This document shows positions 17,802 through 26,181 of a stretch of DNA of 64,000 bases, piece by piece. Position 1 is the first letter of the stretch. Every line of letters begins with the position of its first letter. The DNA lies in NCBI RefSeq assembly GCF_027627475.1, contig NZ_CP115484.1:5531001-5595000 (forward strand), in the 5' to 3' direction. The position numbers and the translations under genes are program-made. The DNA comes from Paenibacillus sp. SYP-B4298. Its GTDB lineage: Bacteria > Bacillota > Bacilli > Paenibacillales > Paenibacillaceae. The notes under the pieces are model-generated. The model saw nothing but the letters and a program-made list of their open reading frames with translations, made no database searches and was not told the DNA's origin.

Positions 17802-17903
17802 GAGCGTTACTCCTCCTGGTTAAGATGGTGCCTGATGGCTGCAGGCGCGGTGAGTGCGGGCAGCCGCGATGGAGCTAAACCGCCTATATGGTGCGTTCGC
17901 ACA

Positions 17904-17941
17904 CAAAAAGAAAACCGCAAAGCCTGAGGCTGCTGCGGTTT
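17904..17941 (-). terminator. Terminator of the NlpC/P60 gene
   Basis: AAACCGCA and TGCGGTTT pair with a further GCAGCCTCAGGCT inner fold. On the minus strand they are followed by TTTTCTTTTT. Confidence 0.85.
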
Positions 17942-17962
17942 CAATATAAACAATGCAAAGAA

Positions 17963-18466
17963 TTAGTCCGTATCTCCGCTGGTGTCAAGCACTTCATCCG
18001 AAGGCTCGTCAGCATATTTCTCAAACGTATCAGTGTCCATCACGCGGCGCGCGGTCACGTAACGCTTGACATAGTAGGATTCGCTCAGCTTGCTGATGGT
18101 TACACCTTTGCTGGACGAGGAGTGGGCGAACTTGCCGTCTCCTACATAAATTCCTACATGGGAAATGCCTTTTCCGCTTGTGTTGAAGAATACGAGGTCG
18201 CCAGCTCTTAGATCATCCTTGTCCACTTTCTTCCCGATCTGAGCTTGGGAGGACGAGGAACGTGGCAGATCAAGCTTGAACTGTTTGAACACATACGAAG
18301 TAAAGCCGGAGCAGTCGAACCCTTTGGTTGTCGTGCCGCCGTACTTGTAAGGTGTACCGATCAGTTCGTCAATCGCATCATCCATCTTGGAGTTTGCAAA
18401 TGCGGAGCCTGCCGAGAAGGACATAAGGACGAGCAGAGCTAGCAGGGACAGAACGGCTTTCTTCAA
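17963..18466 (-). CDS. Secreted NlpC/P60 cell-wall endopeptidase
   Basis: A 167-residue exported peptidoglycan hydrolase (cysteine D,L-endopeptidase family). The signal peptide is about residues 1-25 (ends AFANS). The catalytic core has GTPYKYGGTTTKGFDCSGF (nucleophile Cys near 51), the catalytic His in SHVGIYVGDGKFAHS, and a third polar residue following. The C-terminal tail (about 148-167) is acidic. There are no SH3 or LysM repeats, so it is a minimal enzyme. The start is TTG at 18466 behind AAGGAG and a run of seven T. A c-di-AMP riboswitch sits directly upstream, a known arrangement for wall hydrolases in Gram-positive bacteria. Confidence 0.93.
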   Translation of the reverse strand: MKKAVLSLLALLVLMSFSAGSAFANSKMDDAIDELIGTPYKYGGTTTKGFDCSGFTSYVFKQFKLDLPRSSSSQAQIGKKVDKDDLRAGDLVFFNTSGKGISHVGIYVGDGKFAHSSSSKGVTISKLSESYYVKRYVTARRVMDTDTFEKYADEPSDEVLDTSGDTD

Positions 18467-18487
18467 AACAAAAAAACTCCTTCCGAT

Positions 18488-18627
18488 GCCTGCGAGGTTA
18501 GCTGTGGGGTTCGGTCGAAGGCTCCCTATGATACCCTCAGGCCAGCGATCTATCTTCTCTTGCTGGTCGGGATCAATTCACCCAGAGTGGTTCCCCCGCT
18601 CCCTGACCGGTTCATCAGGGATTCGGC
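18488..18627 (-). ncRNA. Cyclic-di-AMP (ydaO/yuaA) riboswitch
   Basis: The minus strand shows the ydaO-type core in order: GCCGAATCC, a helix, GCGGGGGAACCAC, GGGTGAATTGATCCC, a variable arm (AGCAAGAGAAGATAGATCGCT region), GACCGAACCCCACAGCTAACCTCGCAGGC (core ACAGCTAACCTCG), with GCC/GGC closing P1. It ends 22 bases before the TTG start of the wall hydrolase. A possible expression stem joins CCTTCGACCGA with TCGGAAGG, which contains the ribosome site and leads into seven T. The aptamer class is clear from the conserved blocks. Known members switch genes off when c-di-AMP is high. Confidence 0.93.
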
Positions 18628-18938
18628 AATGTGTTAGTCGGCGGGGCGGGCTGCAAGGCAACCGTGCACTGCGGCTCGCCCACGCCAGGCGTGCAGAGGT
18701 ACAGATGACTGATGTGAATGAAGAACGGCCCATCTGCACTTATGTACTCGCTATGTATTCGCTTCAATCGCCACTTTTCCTGCTTTGTTCACACAATGTT
18801 CACATTATTCCTGCAACTTATTGCGGCTATTTGACGTATTATGCCGCCAACAATCAGCGATTTGGCATCATCGTGGTTGATTCGCCCGCCGCGCGAAATT
18901 TGTCGAATATTGCTGCTCTGTCACCCTACGGGAGAATG

Positions 18939-18980
18939 CAAAAAAGTTGGACGAAAAACCTATCGTTTTTCATCCAACTT
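18939..18980 (-). terminator. Terminator of the membrane protein/M1 peptidase operon
   Basis: AAGTTGGA/TCCAACTT with an inner GAAAAAC/GTTTTTC helix, followed on the minus strand by six T. The 570-base gap 18467-19037 holds this terminator, the riboswitch and its upstream promoter region (about 18630-18850), in which I found only weak -35/-10 matches. Confidence 0.8.
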
Positions 18981-19037
18981 ATTCATTTGCGATCGGTTAG
19001 ACATCCGCCCTTCTTATAAAACGGCGCTTCCTTCGTG

Positions 19038-19859
19038 TTACTCGCTGTGCTGACGGCTCTGCCACGCCTGATATTGGGAAGCCATCGTCCACACCTTGAG
19101 CAGCGACCGAATCAGGTAGAAGGCCTGATGAAGGATTAAGGCGAGCAGTCCCGCCCAGATCATCGATACAGCGGAGGCAACCAGCGACAGCAGCAGGCTT
19201 ACTCCCAGCAGAGCAAGCGAGATAGCTGCCAGTGGCAGCAGCGACTGCAGGGCGGAGGTTATCGATGCGCTCCAGCCTCTGCGGGCGACGATGCCGAACT
19301 GCGCGGCGCGGAACAGCAGATGGAGCAGCCCGCCCCACAAGAGCCAGCCGCATAGATAGGGCAGAGCGTTCAGCAGCAGTTGTTCGCCAGAGCCGCTCGT
19401 ATGCAGCAGTCGGGAGGCGACCGGCAGCAGCCACCATACCGGGGCAAGCAGCAACGCCATCTCCGCGGCATAGAGCGCCATCATGGGCTTCCAGACTCGG
19501 CGGATGCCCCGAAGAAAGTGCGTGCCCCGGTCATCGCATGTATGGTGCAGCGAGTAGGCGAGCCCGGCCTGAATGAACGGTGTGAGCAGCATACGCGCGG
19601 CCAGCAGCCCGCCCAACATCCATAGATAAGGCTCGATGATCTCGGTCTTGGTTAGTTGGAACTGCGCCTCCAGCAGAAACAGACGGACGGAGCTGTTGTC
19701 CGACATCGAGTCCGGGTACCGCTTGAGCAGGGGGATGACTACAGATTGTACAGCGCGGTAGAGGAAGAAGCCCCACAGCAACTGATACAGGAACAGCATA
19801 ATAATGACAGGGAAATGCTTCAGCGACAGTCTCCAGCCTTGCAGCAAATGCTGTTTCAT
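19038..19859 (-). CDS. Polytopic membrane protein of unknown function
   Basis: A protein of about 273 residues with around six predicted transmembrane helices (for example FPVIIMLFLYQLLWGFFL, ALYAAEMALLLAPVWWLL, AISLALLGVSLLLSLVASAV). It begins with a short basic N-terminus (MKQHLLQGWRLSLKH). The arrangement resembles bacterial membrane proteins annotated only as DUF families, and I do not recognise a function. It starts within about 10 bases of the M1 peptidase stop (GTG 19868 or ATG 19859, with AGGTGA upstream), so the two are probably co-translated and may work together at the membrane. Confidence 0.8.
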   Translation of the reverse strand: MKQHLLQGWRLSLKHFPVIIMLFLYQLLWGFFLYRAVQSVVIPLLKRYPDSMSDNSSVRLFLLEAQFQLTKTEIIEPYLWMLGGLLAARMLLTPFIQAGLAYSLHHTCDDRGTHFLRGIRRVWKPMMALYAAEMALLLAPVWWLLPVASRLLHTSGSGEQLLLNALPYLCGWLLWGGLLHLLFRAAQFGIVARRGWSASITSALQSLLPLAAISLALLGVSLLLSLVASAVSMIWAGLLALILHQAFYLIRSLLKVWTMASQYQAWQSRQHSE

Positions 19860-19869
19860 CTCTCTCACC

Positions 19870-21945
19870 TCACCAGCTCAAGGAGCCTAGCAGCCCCTCG
19901 ATCACTTTGACGATGCCCAGATTCCAGCGGGTGCTCGAAGACTCCAGCACCTCGGACTTCAGGAAATTATTGATACGCTTATTGTCCAAGACCATCGTGT
20001 GCTGCGGGTCAACGACAGCGAAGGCGAGCGGCGCGGTATGCAGCAGCTTGAATTGAATGTGACTGCTTGCGCCATCCCAGGCCTTCGACAGCGCCGTCCC
20101 GTCCTTGAACTGGAATAGAATAGGGATTTCTCCGTAATCGCCGCCGTTTTTGCGAATGACGACGATGGATTCATACATGTCAGTGCGCTCCTGCTCGGCA
20201 GGCCGTACCTCGATCGATTCCACCGAGAAATCTGCGGTCAGGCTGCCATAGACGTATTGGCGGAAATAATCATCCCATTTCTTGCGTGTAACCTGTTCAA
20301 GGGTTTTCTGAAAGTCGGCTGTAGACGGGTGCTTGAATTTGTATTTTTGAAAATAGGTTCGCATCATTTTGCGCATCGCTTTCTCGCCAACCTGCTTCTC
20401 TATATCGACCAGCACCAGCTTGGCTCGCATGTATACATTTTCCGCATAATGCTCATGATCGCGGTAGGACCATGAGAGCAGCTTGAGCGGAGCCGGATGG
20501 GTCAGATAGCTGGCCTCGACCAAATGCTGCGGGGCAACGCCATATTCACTCTCCATGACCTTATCCTCGGAGTAGGAGGTCAAGCCTTCATCCAGCCAGG
20601 CCTCTTCGAATTCATTGGTGGCCACCATCCCATACCAGTACTGATGGCCGATCTCATGAACAATCACCCGCTCCAGCTCATAGCCGGGGTTGTCGGTGTC
20701 GGCCTCAAAGGCGGTGACGAGCGTCGGATACTCCATACCGCCAGCGCCGTTGCCTCCCTTGGGGGGAACGACGATCGACAGGGTGGAGTACGGGTATTCG
20801 CCATACCACTGGGCATACTTGGCCAGCGCCGACTTGGCGGCATGCAGGTAGCGGTCCTTGAGATTCTCGTGCAGCGGGTCGAGGTAGAGCTTGATTCGGA
20901 CGCCAGGTACGCCCGGAGCAGAATACGGCTCCTCGGCATAGATGAAGTCCGGCGAGGCCGCCCAGGCAAAGTCATGCACATCATCTGCATAGAATTGGTA
21001 GGTTTTGGTCTTCCCGTCATCGGTCGCCGGCTGACTGGGAAATCCGGTGGCGGCCACGGTATAACCCGAAGGCACACTAATCTTGACGTTATAGATGCCA
21101 AAATCGCTATAAAACTCCGAATTGCCGTGATACTGATGAATATTCCAGCCCTCTTGAGCGCGTCCGCGCGTACCGGCTGTCTCGAATTTGGCTAGCTTGG
21201 GGAACCATTGACCAGCCATAATGAAGTCGCCCGCATAGCCCATACGGGCAAAGACCTGCGGGAGCTTCACCTGAAAGCCAAGGCTCAGCGTAATGGAGGC
21301 GCCTGGAGGCACTGGCTCCGGCAGTCGCAGCTTCGCCAGGGTACGATCCTGCTCATTGCCATCGTCGGGCTGTACATAGTGAAGGCGGGGGAGCAGGCTC
21401 TCGCCCTCGGTCGTCGTCAGCGATTCCAGCTTCATGAAGCCATAGCTGCCAGCGGTTGCCTTGTCCTGCCGCAGCTTGCCGCCCGACTCGCGCATGAAGG
21501 TCGTTCGTGGAGATTCGAAGGCATTCGGATACAGATGGAAATACAGCTCGGACACCTCTCGCTTGCCCGGATTCGTCCAGGTGACGGTCTGCTGCCCATG
21601 CAGCAGCTTCTCATCGTTGTGCAGATGCACATTAATATGATACTCTGCAACGCGAGTGCTCAGCGGCTCCGGCTTGGGCGGGGGCACGGGCTGCTCGGTA
21701 ACCGTGGCTTCAGCCATACGGGAGGCAGGTGGGGCAGGCTCCGGCTTGGCTGCGGCCGGGAGAAGCTCCGGCTTCGGGTGGAGCATGGTGCTGTCGGCAA
21801 GGCTTGAGGCGGGCGGGGCTGCGGGCGCGAAGGCATACGTATAGGCAGACTGCCAGGCGTCGCCAAACCCCTGCTGGAGTGAAGCTCCGATGAGTATGGC
21901 CATCAGGATGGCGGCTACTATTCCTTTGGTTCGGCGTGGGATCAT
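19870..21945 (-). CDS. Membrane-anchored M1-family metallopeptidase
   Basis: A 691-residue zinc aminopeptidase-type protein. An N-terminal hydrophobic helix (about 7-25) anchors or exports it, followed by a Pro/Ala-rich linker (about 35-80), the M1 N-terminal beta domain, and a catalytic domain. The zinc site HEIGHQYWYG (near 430) and the third ligand in EEAWLDEGLTSYSED are intact. GGMEY stands in the GAMEN position, so the exopeptidase N-terminal-binding motif is altered and strict aminopeptidase action is less certain. The start is ATG 21945 after GGGAGG; a TTG at 21969 overlaps that site. Confidence 0.92.
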   Translation of the reverse strand: MIPRRTKGIVAAILMAILIGASLQQGFGDAWQSAYTYAFAPAAPPASSLADSTMLHPKPELLPAAAKPEPAPPASRMAEATVTEQPVPPPKPEPLSTRVAEYHINVHLHNDEKLLHGQQTVTWTNPGKREVSELYFHLYPNAFESPRTTFMRESGGKLRQDKATAGSYGFMKLESLTTTEGESLLPRLHYVQPDDGNEQDRTLAKLRLPEPVPPGASITLSLGFQVKLPQVFARMGYAGDFIMAGQWFPKLAKFETAGTRGRAQEGWNIHQYHGNSEFYSDFGIYNVKISVPSGYTVAATGFPSQPATDDGKTKTYQFYADDVHDFAWAASPDFIYAEEPYSAPGVPGVRIKLYLDPLHENLKDRYLHAAKSALAKYAQWYGEYPYSTLSIVVPPKGGNGAGGMEYPTLVTAFEADTDNPGYELERVIVHEIGHQYWYGMVATNEFEEAWLDEGLTSYSEDKVMESEYGVAPQHLVEASYLTHPAPLKLLSWSYRDHEHYAENVYMRAKLVLVDIEKQVGEKAMRKMMRTYFQKYKFKHPSTADFQKTLEQVTRKKWDDYFRQYVYGSLTADFSVESIEVRPAEQERTDMYESIVVIRKNGGDYGEIPILFQFKDGTALSKAWDGASSHIQFKLLHTAPLAFAVVDPQHTMVLDNKRINNFLKSEVLESSSTRWNLGIVKVIEGLLGSLSW

Positions 21946-21989
21946 TCGTCTATTACCTCCCGTTGACAAGCATCTACAGCATGTATATG

Positions 21990-22018
21990 TTGGCTTTTCA
22001 CGGAATATTAGCTAAAAT
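21990..22018 (+). promoter_or_regulatory. Promoter of ywhD
   Basis: TTGGCT (21990-21995), a 17-base spacer and TAAAAT (22013-22018), about 85 bases before the ywhD start. Confidence 0.55.
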
Positions 22019-22102
22019 GGAATTATTGTGAGGACAGCCTGCGGCCTGGACATTCAGGAACCGCAGTGGCATATACAATGCAAGGGGAAGGGTGTGTCTG
22101 TT

Positions 22103-22615
22103 ATGACGGAGCAAGGCAACCAGCCGGAGAAGAAGGAGAAGAAGTCACTGGCGCTCAATGTCGTCAGCAAGAAGGAGCATAAGGGCTTTGGCGCAGGCTC
22201 GATCGATCTGAATTCGGTATCCTGCATTATAATAGATGGCGATGAGGCTTACATCGATATTGGCGCGATGCATGCGAAGAGCAAGGTGGAGCGCGGCATC
22301 AAGTTCAGCACCAACCGTGAGGACGTTCCGAATGGACGGCAGTGCTGGATCGTATGGGTAGCTGTTGATCGTACAGAAGAAGGCTCCTACTACGCCGGTG
22401 CGACTGCATGCGAGATGTGGATTGATTCCGAGGCGCGCCGCGGCTGGAAGATTCTCGCTGATCATGTCAATCGTCTCGACTATGCGATCAAGCGTCGCAT
22501 TCTCGTGGATAACCTCGGTAATAAGGAGCAGGGGCTGTTGCGCGATCTGCTGATGAAGCATAACGAGGAGTGGTGGAGCCGCTCTGCAGCGCTCCAGGAG
22601 GCGCTCGGGGGCTGA
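22103..22615 (+). CDS. ywhD: YwhD-family protein
   Basis: A 170-residue cytoplasmic protein of the Bacillales YwhD family, whose biochemical function is not established. The N-terminus is Lys/Glu-rich (EKKEKKSLALNVVSKKEHKGFG). The compact domain that follows has conserved blocks SIDLNSVSCIIIDGDEAYID (about 37-56), GIKFSTNREDVPNGR and GWKILADHVNRLDYAIKRRI. The ATG at 22103 follows GGGGAAGGGTG; the longer frame from 22028 lacks a ribosome site. In B. subtilis ywhD lies near pbpG-speE-speB, which here are about 26 kb away. A strong terminator follows at 22681. Confidence 0.85.
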   Translation: MTEQGNQPEKKEKKSLALNVVSKKEHKGFGAGSIDLNSVSCIIIDGDEAYIDIGAMHAKSKVERGIKFSTNREDVPNGRQCWIVWVAVDRTEEGSYYAGATACEMWIDSEARRGWKILADHVNRLDYAIKRRILVDNLGNKEQGLLRDLLMKHNEEWWSRSAALQEALGG

Positions 22616-22680
22616 TCAGCGTCATCATCTGCCAGATACGGCGGATGCACCGGGCTGAACACAGGTGATAGGACAGGCAT

Positions 22681-22722
22681 AGCCGTGATAGCTGCCAGAT
22701 GGCGGCGATCACGGCTTGTTTG
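22681..22722 (+). terminator. Terminator of ywhD
   Basis: AGCCGTGAT pairs with ATCACGGCT and the stem continues inward (GCTGCCA/TGGCGGC) to a two-base apex, followed by TTGTTTG. Confidence 0.85.
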
Positions 22723-22775
22723 ACAGAAAGAGCAGCTCTGAGATGGCGTGCAGTCACCGCTTGTCGCACACCGGG

Positions 22776-22827
22776 TTGACATAGCGGCTGGGGATATGCA
22801 ACAATTATTCATACCAACGGTCGGTAT
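22776..22827 (+). promoter_or_regulatory. Promoter and TetR operator
   Basis: A perfect -35 TTGACA (22776-22781) is 18 bases from AACAAT (22800-22805). Immediately downstream lies the palindrome ATACCAACGGTCGGTAT (22811-22827), whose half-sites match at seven of eight positions. It covers the likely transcription start and lies 16 bases before the tetR ATG, as expected for an autorepressor. Confidence 0.75.
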
Positions 22828-22843
22828 GAATGGGAGTGACGAG

Positions 22844-23497
22844 ATGGCACGAAACAAGTTTCCGGAGCAGACGCTGGAGCACATCTTGGATGTGTCGGCA
22901 AGGCTATTTACGGAGAAGGGGTACGAGAAGACGAGTATACAGGATATTATCGCCGCGCTCGGCATGTCCAAGGGAGCGATCTACCATCACTTCAAGTCGA
23001 AGGAGGACTTGCTGGCGGCGGTCATGCAGCGGCAATTTGATGCTTCGGCGGCGCTGCTGGAGCAGCTTGTGCGCGAGCTTCAGGCTCCGACAGCACGTGA
23101 ACGTATGGTGTTGCTGCTGGAGGGTCTGCTGGCCGACGACAAGACGCATGCGCTGGATGCGGTATTGGGCGCGCAGATTCATCAGCCTTCATTTGTTGTG
23201 TCCGGGATGAAGCAAGGCGTGATGCAGGATGCCCGGATTATCGCTGGGCTGATTGAAGAGGGGAATCGGGACGGCTCATTGCATTGCCCATTCCCGGAAG
23301 CATGTGCAGAGGTCTTCATGCTGCTGATGAATATATGGGCCAATCCGGTGCTGTTCCAACGACAGGAGCATGATACCGAGCGGCGGCTTGTCTTCCTGCA
23401 GGAGCTGATGAAGGGGATGGGGGCTGATGTGATGAGCGATGCGCTGATCGCTCGCATGCTGGAGCGACATCGAGCTATGGGGGGATACGCCACATGA
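22844..23497 (+). CDS. TetR/AcrR-family transcriptional repressor
   Basis: A 217-residue one-component regulator. The N-terminal helix-turn-helix (about 8-55) is canonical: ILDVSARLFTEKGYEKTS, IQDIIAALGMSKGAIYHHF, KSKEDLL. The C-terminal ligand-binding and dimer domain is helical and not assignable to a subfamily. The ATG at 22844 follows GGGAGTGACGAG. It directly follows its own palindromic operator and overlaps the next gene by the ATGA of its stop, so it should repress itself and the two envelope-type genes downstream. The inducer is unknown. Confidence 0.92.
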   Translation: MARNKFPEQTLEHILDVSARLFTEKGYEKTSIQDIIAALGMSKGAIYHHFKSKEDLLAAVMQRQFDASAALLEQLVRELQAPTARERMVLLLEGLLADDKTHALDAVLGAQIHQPSFVVSGMKQGVMQDARIIAGLIEEGNRDGSLHCPFPEACAEVFMLLMNIWANPVLFQRQEHDTERRLVFLQELMKGMGADVMSDALIARMLERHRAMGGYAT

Positions 23498-24300
23498 AGG
23501 ATGCTGCACAGGTGATACGCAAGGAATGCCGCTTCGAGCAGATCGACCAGTTGGAGCTGTCATGGCTGACAGGCGAAGTGTCCATCCTCCCAGCAGAGGG
23601 GGCATGTCTAGAGGTGGTGCAGCGAGCAGGGCGCGGATTCCCTGAGCGGCTGCTGCTGCGTTGCGAGGCGAGCGGGAGCCGTCTATCCATTATCGATGGC
23701 AGACAGCGGTTGCTGGGCGTCGGACTGCATATGCAACCGACGATGCTGGAGATTCATGTGCCGCGCCGTCAGCTCCGCGAGCTCGCGATCCAGTGCACAG
23801 GGAGCCGACTCCGCATCGAGTCATCGCAGGCCGATCAGTGTGAGCTGCACCTAAGATCGACCCGGGCAGAGCTGTCTGGCCATGCCGGGCGGCTGAATAT
23901 TCGCGCGACTGGCGGACGAATCGAAGGCGAACGTCTTGACTGCGAGCAGCTCGGATTGCAGGCCATCTCTACGAGCACCAGGCTGCAGGGCAGCTTTGCG
24001 GAGCTACAGCTCAACTGTACAGGACGCGGCGTCCTCGTTGGTTCCAATACCGCCCCTCGGCGAATGGAGATAACTGCGACTGGAGCCAAGGTAGAGGTAG
24101 CGATACCGGACAATGACGGATTCACGATTCATGCCGGCAAGCTGCCAGGGAAGCTTCATAGCGACTTTCCCCTGAAAGTGTCCGAGAGGGAGCAGGGGGT
24201 CAGTCCTTCGCGAGGAATAGGGCGCGTCTATATGAATGGCTCGCGAAGCTATATAATGAATGTACGCGGTGGACAGATCAGGCTTGTCCGAAAGCCATAG
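23494..24300 (+). CDS. DUF4097-like beta-helix protein
   Basis: A 268-residue protein with repeating short beta-strand units (LRELAIQCTGSRLRIESS, CELHLRSTRAELSG, LNIRATGGRIEGE, LGLQAISTSTRLQG, LQLNCTGRGVLVG). This is the DUF4097/DUF2807 (LiaG-like, 'adhesin-type') pattern forming a right-handed beta helix. No signal peptide or transmembrane helix is visible, so it may be cytoplasmic or membrane-associated through partners. It overlaps the tetR stop (ATGA), the sign of coupling. The precise role is unknown. Confidence 0.8.
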   Translation: MKDAAQVIRKECRFEQIDQLELSWLTGEVSILPAEGACLEVVQRAGRGFPERLLLRCEASGSRLSIIDGRQRLLGVGLHMQPTMLEIHVPRRQLRELAIQCTGSRLRIESSQADQCELHLRSTRAELSGHAGRLNIRATGGRIEGERLDCEQLGLQAISTSTRLQGSFAELQLNCTGRGVLVGSNTAPRRMEITATGAKVEVAIPDNDGFTIHAGKLPGKLHSDFPLKVSEREQGVSPSRGIGRVYMNGSRSYIMNVRGGQIRLVRKP

Positions 24301-24327
24301 GCAATCTGTAGAAGAGAGGGCGAAGGG

Positions 24328-24789
24328 ATGAAGGGGAAACATGGTGAAGGTACGATGACGGTTCGTCAGGCAGCAGAGCGCGGCGAGCTGCAGCCGGGGA
24401 TATGGAGAGCGCGTCTTCTCTATATGGTGGTCACCTTGCTCATCATGGCTGCAGGTCTTGCCTCCAGGCGGTTCAGTGCGCTGCTGCCGGATTGGCTGGC
24501 AAGCCATCTGGGCGATGCACTGTGGGCAGCGATGGTGTATTATGGTATCCGTTGCCTGCTGCCGCGACATCGACCAATATCCTGCCTGATGCTCGCCTTC
24601 TGCTTCAGTTATGCAATTGAGGTTAGCCAGCTATATCAAGCGGAGTGGATTCTGGCACTGAGGAGGACAACACTTGGCGCGCTTGTGCTGGGACATGGCT
24701 TTTTATTGGCGGACCTTGTCCGTTATGCGGTGGGTATCCTGTGTGCTTATGCGGCCGACGTGATTGCAAGGCGGCTGAATGAAGGCTGA
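24328..24789 (+). CDS. DUF2809 family membrane protein
   Basis: A 153-residue membrane protein with about four helices. The family features are ASRRFSALLPDWLASHLGDA (about 46-65), WAAMVYYGIRCLLP, FSYAIEVSQLYQ and LRRTTLGALVLGHGFLLADL (about 113-132). The family has no established function; the EVSQLYQ and GHGF motifs recall VanZ-like proteins. It is the third gene of the TetR operon, 27 bases after the preceding stop, with GAAGGG before the ATG. No obvious terminator separates it from the tRNA gene 150 bases downstream. Confidence 0.85.
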   Translation: MKGKHGEGTMTVRQAAERGELQPGIWRARLLYMVVTLLIMAAGLASRRFSALLPDWLASHLGDALWAAMVYYGIRCLLPRHRPISCLMLAFCFSYAIEVSQLYQAEWILALRRTTLGALVLGHGFLLADLVRYAVGILCAYAADVIARRLNEG

Positions 24790-24940
24790 GACGGGCATCA
24801 GAGAGATGGACGGGGGTGAACCTTGCTCTTCCAAAATATTTTATGAAAAACCCTTGCTTTTTTTTCGTATATGCGGTATATTCTTTATTACGGTGATGCG
24901 ATTCAATCGCCGAATGCTCTACAATATAGAGCACCTATAT

Positions 24941-25027
24941 GCGGTCGTGGCGGAATTGGCAGACGCGCTGGATTCAGGTTCCAGTGGTAGCAATACCGTG
25001 GAGGTTCGAGTCCTCTCGACCGCACCA
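24941..25027 (+). tRNA. tRNA-Leu(CAG)
   Basis: An 87-base class II tRNA with an encoded CCA end. The acceptor stem GCGGTCG pairs with CGACCGC. The anticodon stem CTGGA/TCCAG holds the loop TTCAGGT (anticodon CAG). A variable arm of about 13 bases and GGTTCGAGTCC (T-arm) complete the fold. It is followed 13 bases later by a terminator that is duplicated on the far side of the next gene. Confidence 0.97.
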
Positions 25028-25040
25028 CTTACAAATGAAC

Positions 25041-25086
25041 GAGCTCTTGAATGGTCCATGTGACGGTTCAAGATCTTTTTTGCATG
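25041..25086 (+). repeat. Terminator copy 1 of a direct repeat flanking an AT-rich gene
   Basis: A 30-base block starting GAGCTCTTGAATGG (25041-25070) plus CTTTTTTGCATG forms the tRNA-Leu terminator (stem CTCTTGAA/TTCAAGAT, then T-run). The same 30 bases recur exactly at 25947-25976. Together the copies bracket the gene at 25227-25937. Confidence 0.85.
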
Positions 25087-25226
25087 CCTGGAATGTGCAA
25101 GGTGTTGCTAATGACCTGTGCAGATAAAACTTTTGAACTGTAATCATATATGATATTGTATATATAATTCTCTTATTTTACTTTTTTATGGGAGAATAAC
25201 TCGCTCATATAAGGAGAGGTTGACTT

Positions 25227-25937
25227 TTGACGAAGAAATGTGCTCTGGTGGTTATTGCTGCTATGATTTTTGGTTTAACCGGTGCTGTTTATGCTGCCGA
25301 TAGGATTACTATTTTAGTTCATGGAAAAAAAGTAAGCTCTGATGAAGTGAAAATTGAGAACGGAACAACATTTGTTCCGTTGCGGGTAATTGCGGAGAGC
25401 TTGGATCAAAATGTGACATGGGATTCAAAAACCAAAACAGTCACCATTGAAGAGAAAGAAAAGCAACAGTTTGTTGAACGTCTTGTTATTCAGAAAAATT
25501 GGGATATTTTTGTTGAGGAAAAGCCCGGAGACTCCGATGGAGCCAACCAAGCGCTTATTCATAATTTACAAACCATTTATGCCAAAGCATATAGGGGCTT
25601 TTTTGAAACATCTACGGGCGAACCTGAAATGAAAACCGAGGAAGACTTCAGCTTCATAAAGGAAAGCCTTGCAACAAAAGAAGGTTCAACTGATACGAAT
25701 TTTAATTACGCGAGGCTCATTCAAAAACCATATATCCCCCAAACCGGTGAGAATGCTCCGCCACGAAAAGATTTAATCTTTTTCATTGATGTAACAAATC
25801 CAAAAGATCTCTATCTAGCTGTTCAACATCCTGAAAAGCTTAAGGAATGGAAGGTGTACCTGATCGAAGATTACGGCAACTGGTTTCAAAAAGAACTGGA
25901 TACATACCTTTGGTCCACACGTGGATTTGTGTATTAG
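25227..25937 (+). CDS. Secreted stalk-domain protein, AT-rich, probably acquired
   Basis: A 236-residue exported protein with a signal peptide (about 1-24) and one copper-amine-oxidase-like stalk domain (about 27-75: ITILVHGKKVSSDEVKI, TTFVPLRVIAESLDQNVTW, KTKTVTIEEKEKQ). A region of about 160 residues follows that I do not recognise, with several Trp/Tyr and acidic residues (NYARLIQKPYIPQ, LIFFIDVTNPKDLYLAV). The start is TTG at 25227, seven bases after AAGGAGAGG. Its base composition is plainly more AT-rich than its neighbours, and it lies between duplicated terminators next to a tRNA. Both points suggest insertion from elsewhere. Confidence 0.85.
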   Translation: MTKKCALVVIAAMIFGLTGAVYAADRITILVHGKKVSSDEVKIENGTTFVPLRVIAESLDQNVTWDSKTKTVTIEEKEKQQFVERLVIQKNWDIFVEEKPGDSDGANQALIHNLQTIYAKAYRGFFETSTGEPEMKTEEDFSFIKESLATKEGSTDTNFNYARLIQKPYIPQTGENAPPRKDLIFFIDVTNPKDLYLAVQHPEKLKEWKVYLIEDYGNWFQKELDTYLWSTRGFVY

Positions 25938-25946
25938 ATGTAAGGA

Positions 25947-25993
25947 GAGCTCTTGAATGGTCCATGTGACGGTTCAGGGGCTTTTTTTGCATG
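25947..25993 (+). repeat. Terminator copy 2 of the direct repeat
   Basis: The same 30 bases as 25041-25070, then GGGG and CTTTTTTTGCATG. Here the stem is AGCTCTTGAA paired with TTCAGGGGCT, ten pairs with two wobbles, followed by seven T. It terminates the AT-rich gene. Confidence 0.85.
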
Positions 25994-26181
25994 TATATGT
26001 GTAGAATATCAATTAAGCATGCGACCTGATCGGAACGAGAGCTATGTGCTATGATCTGAGTAGAATTTCGCTATAATGATGGTGATGTCGGATGAATCGC
26101 CGATCAATCCCCCCATTCAACATATGCAAACGAATAGAAGCACACGATGCATGTAAAAATAATGAAAAGTCGAGGTGCATC

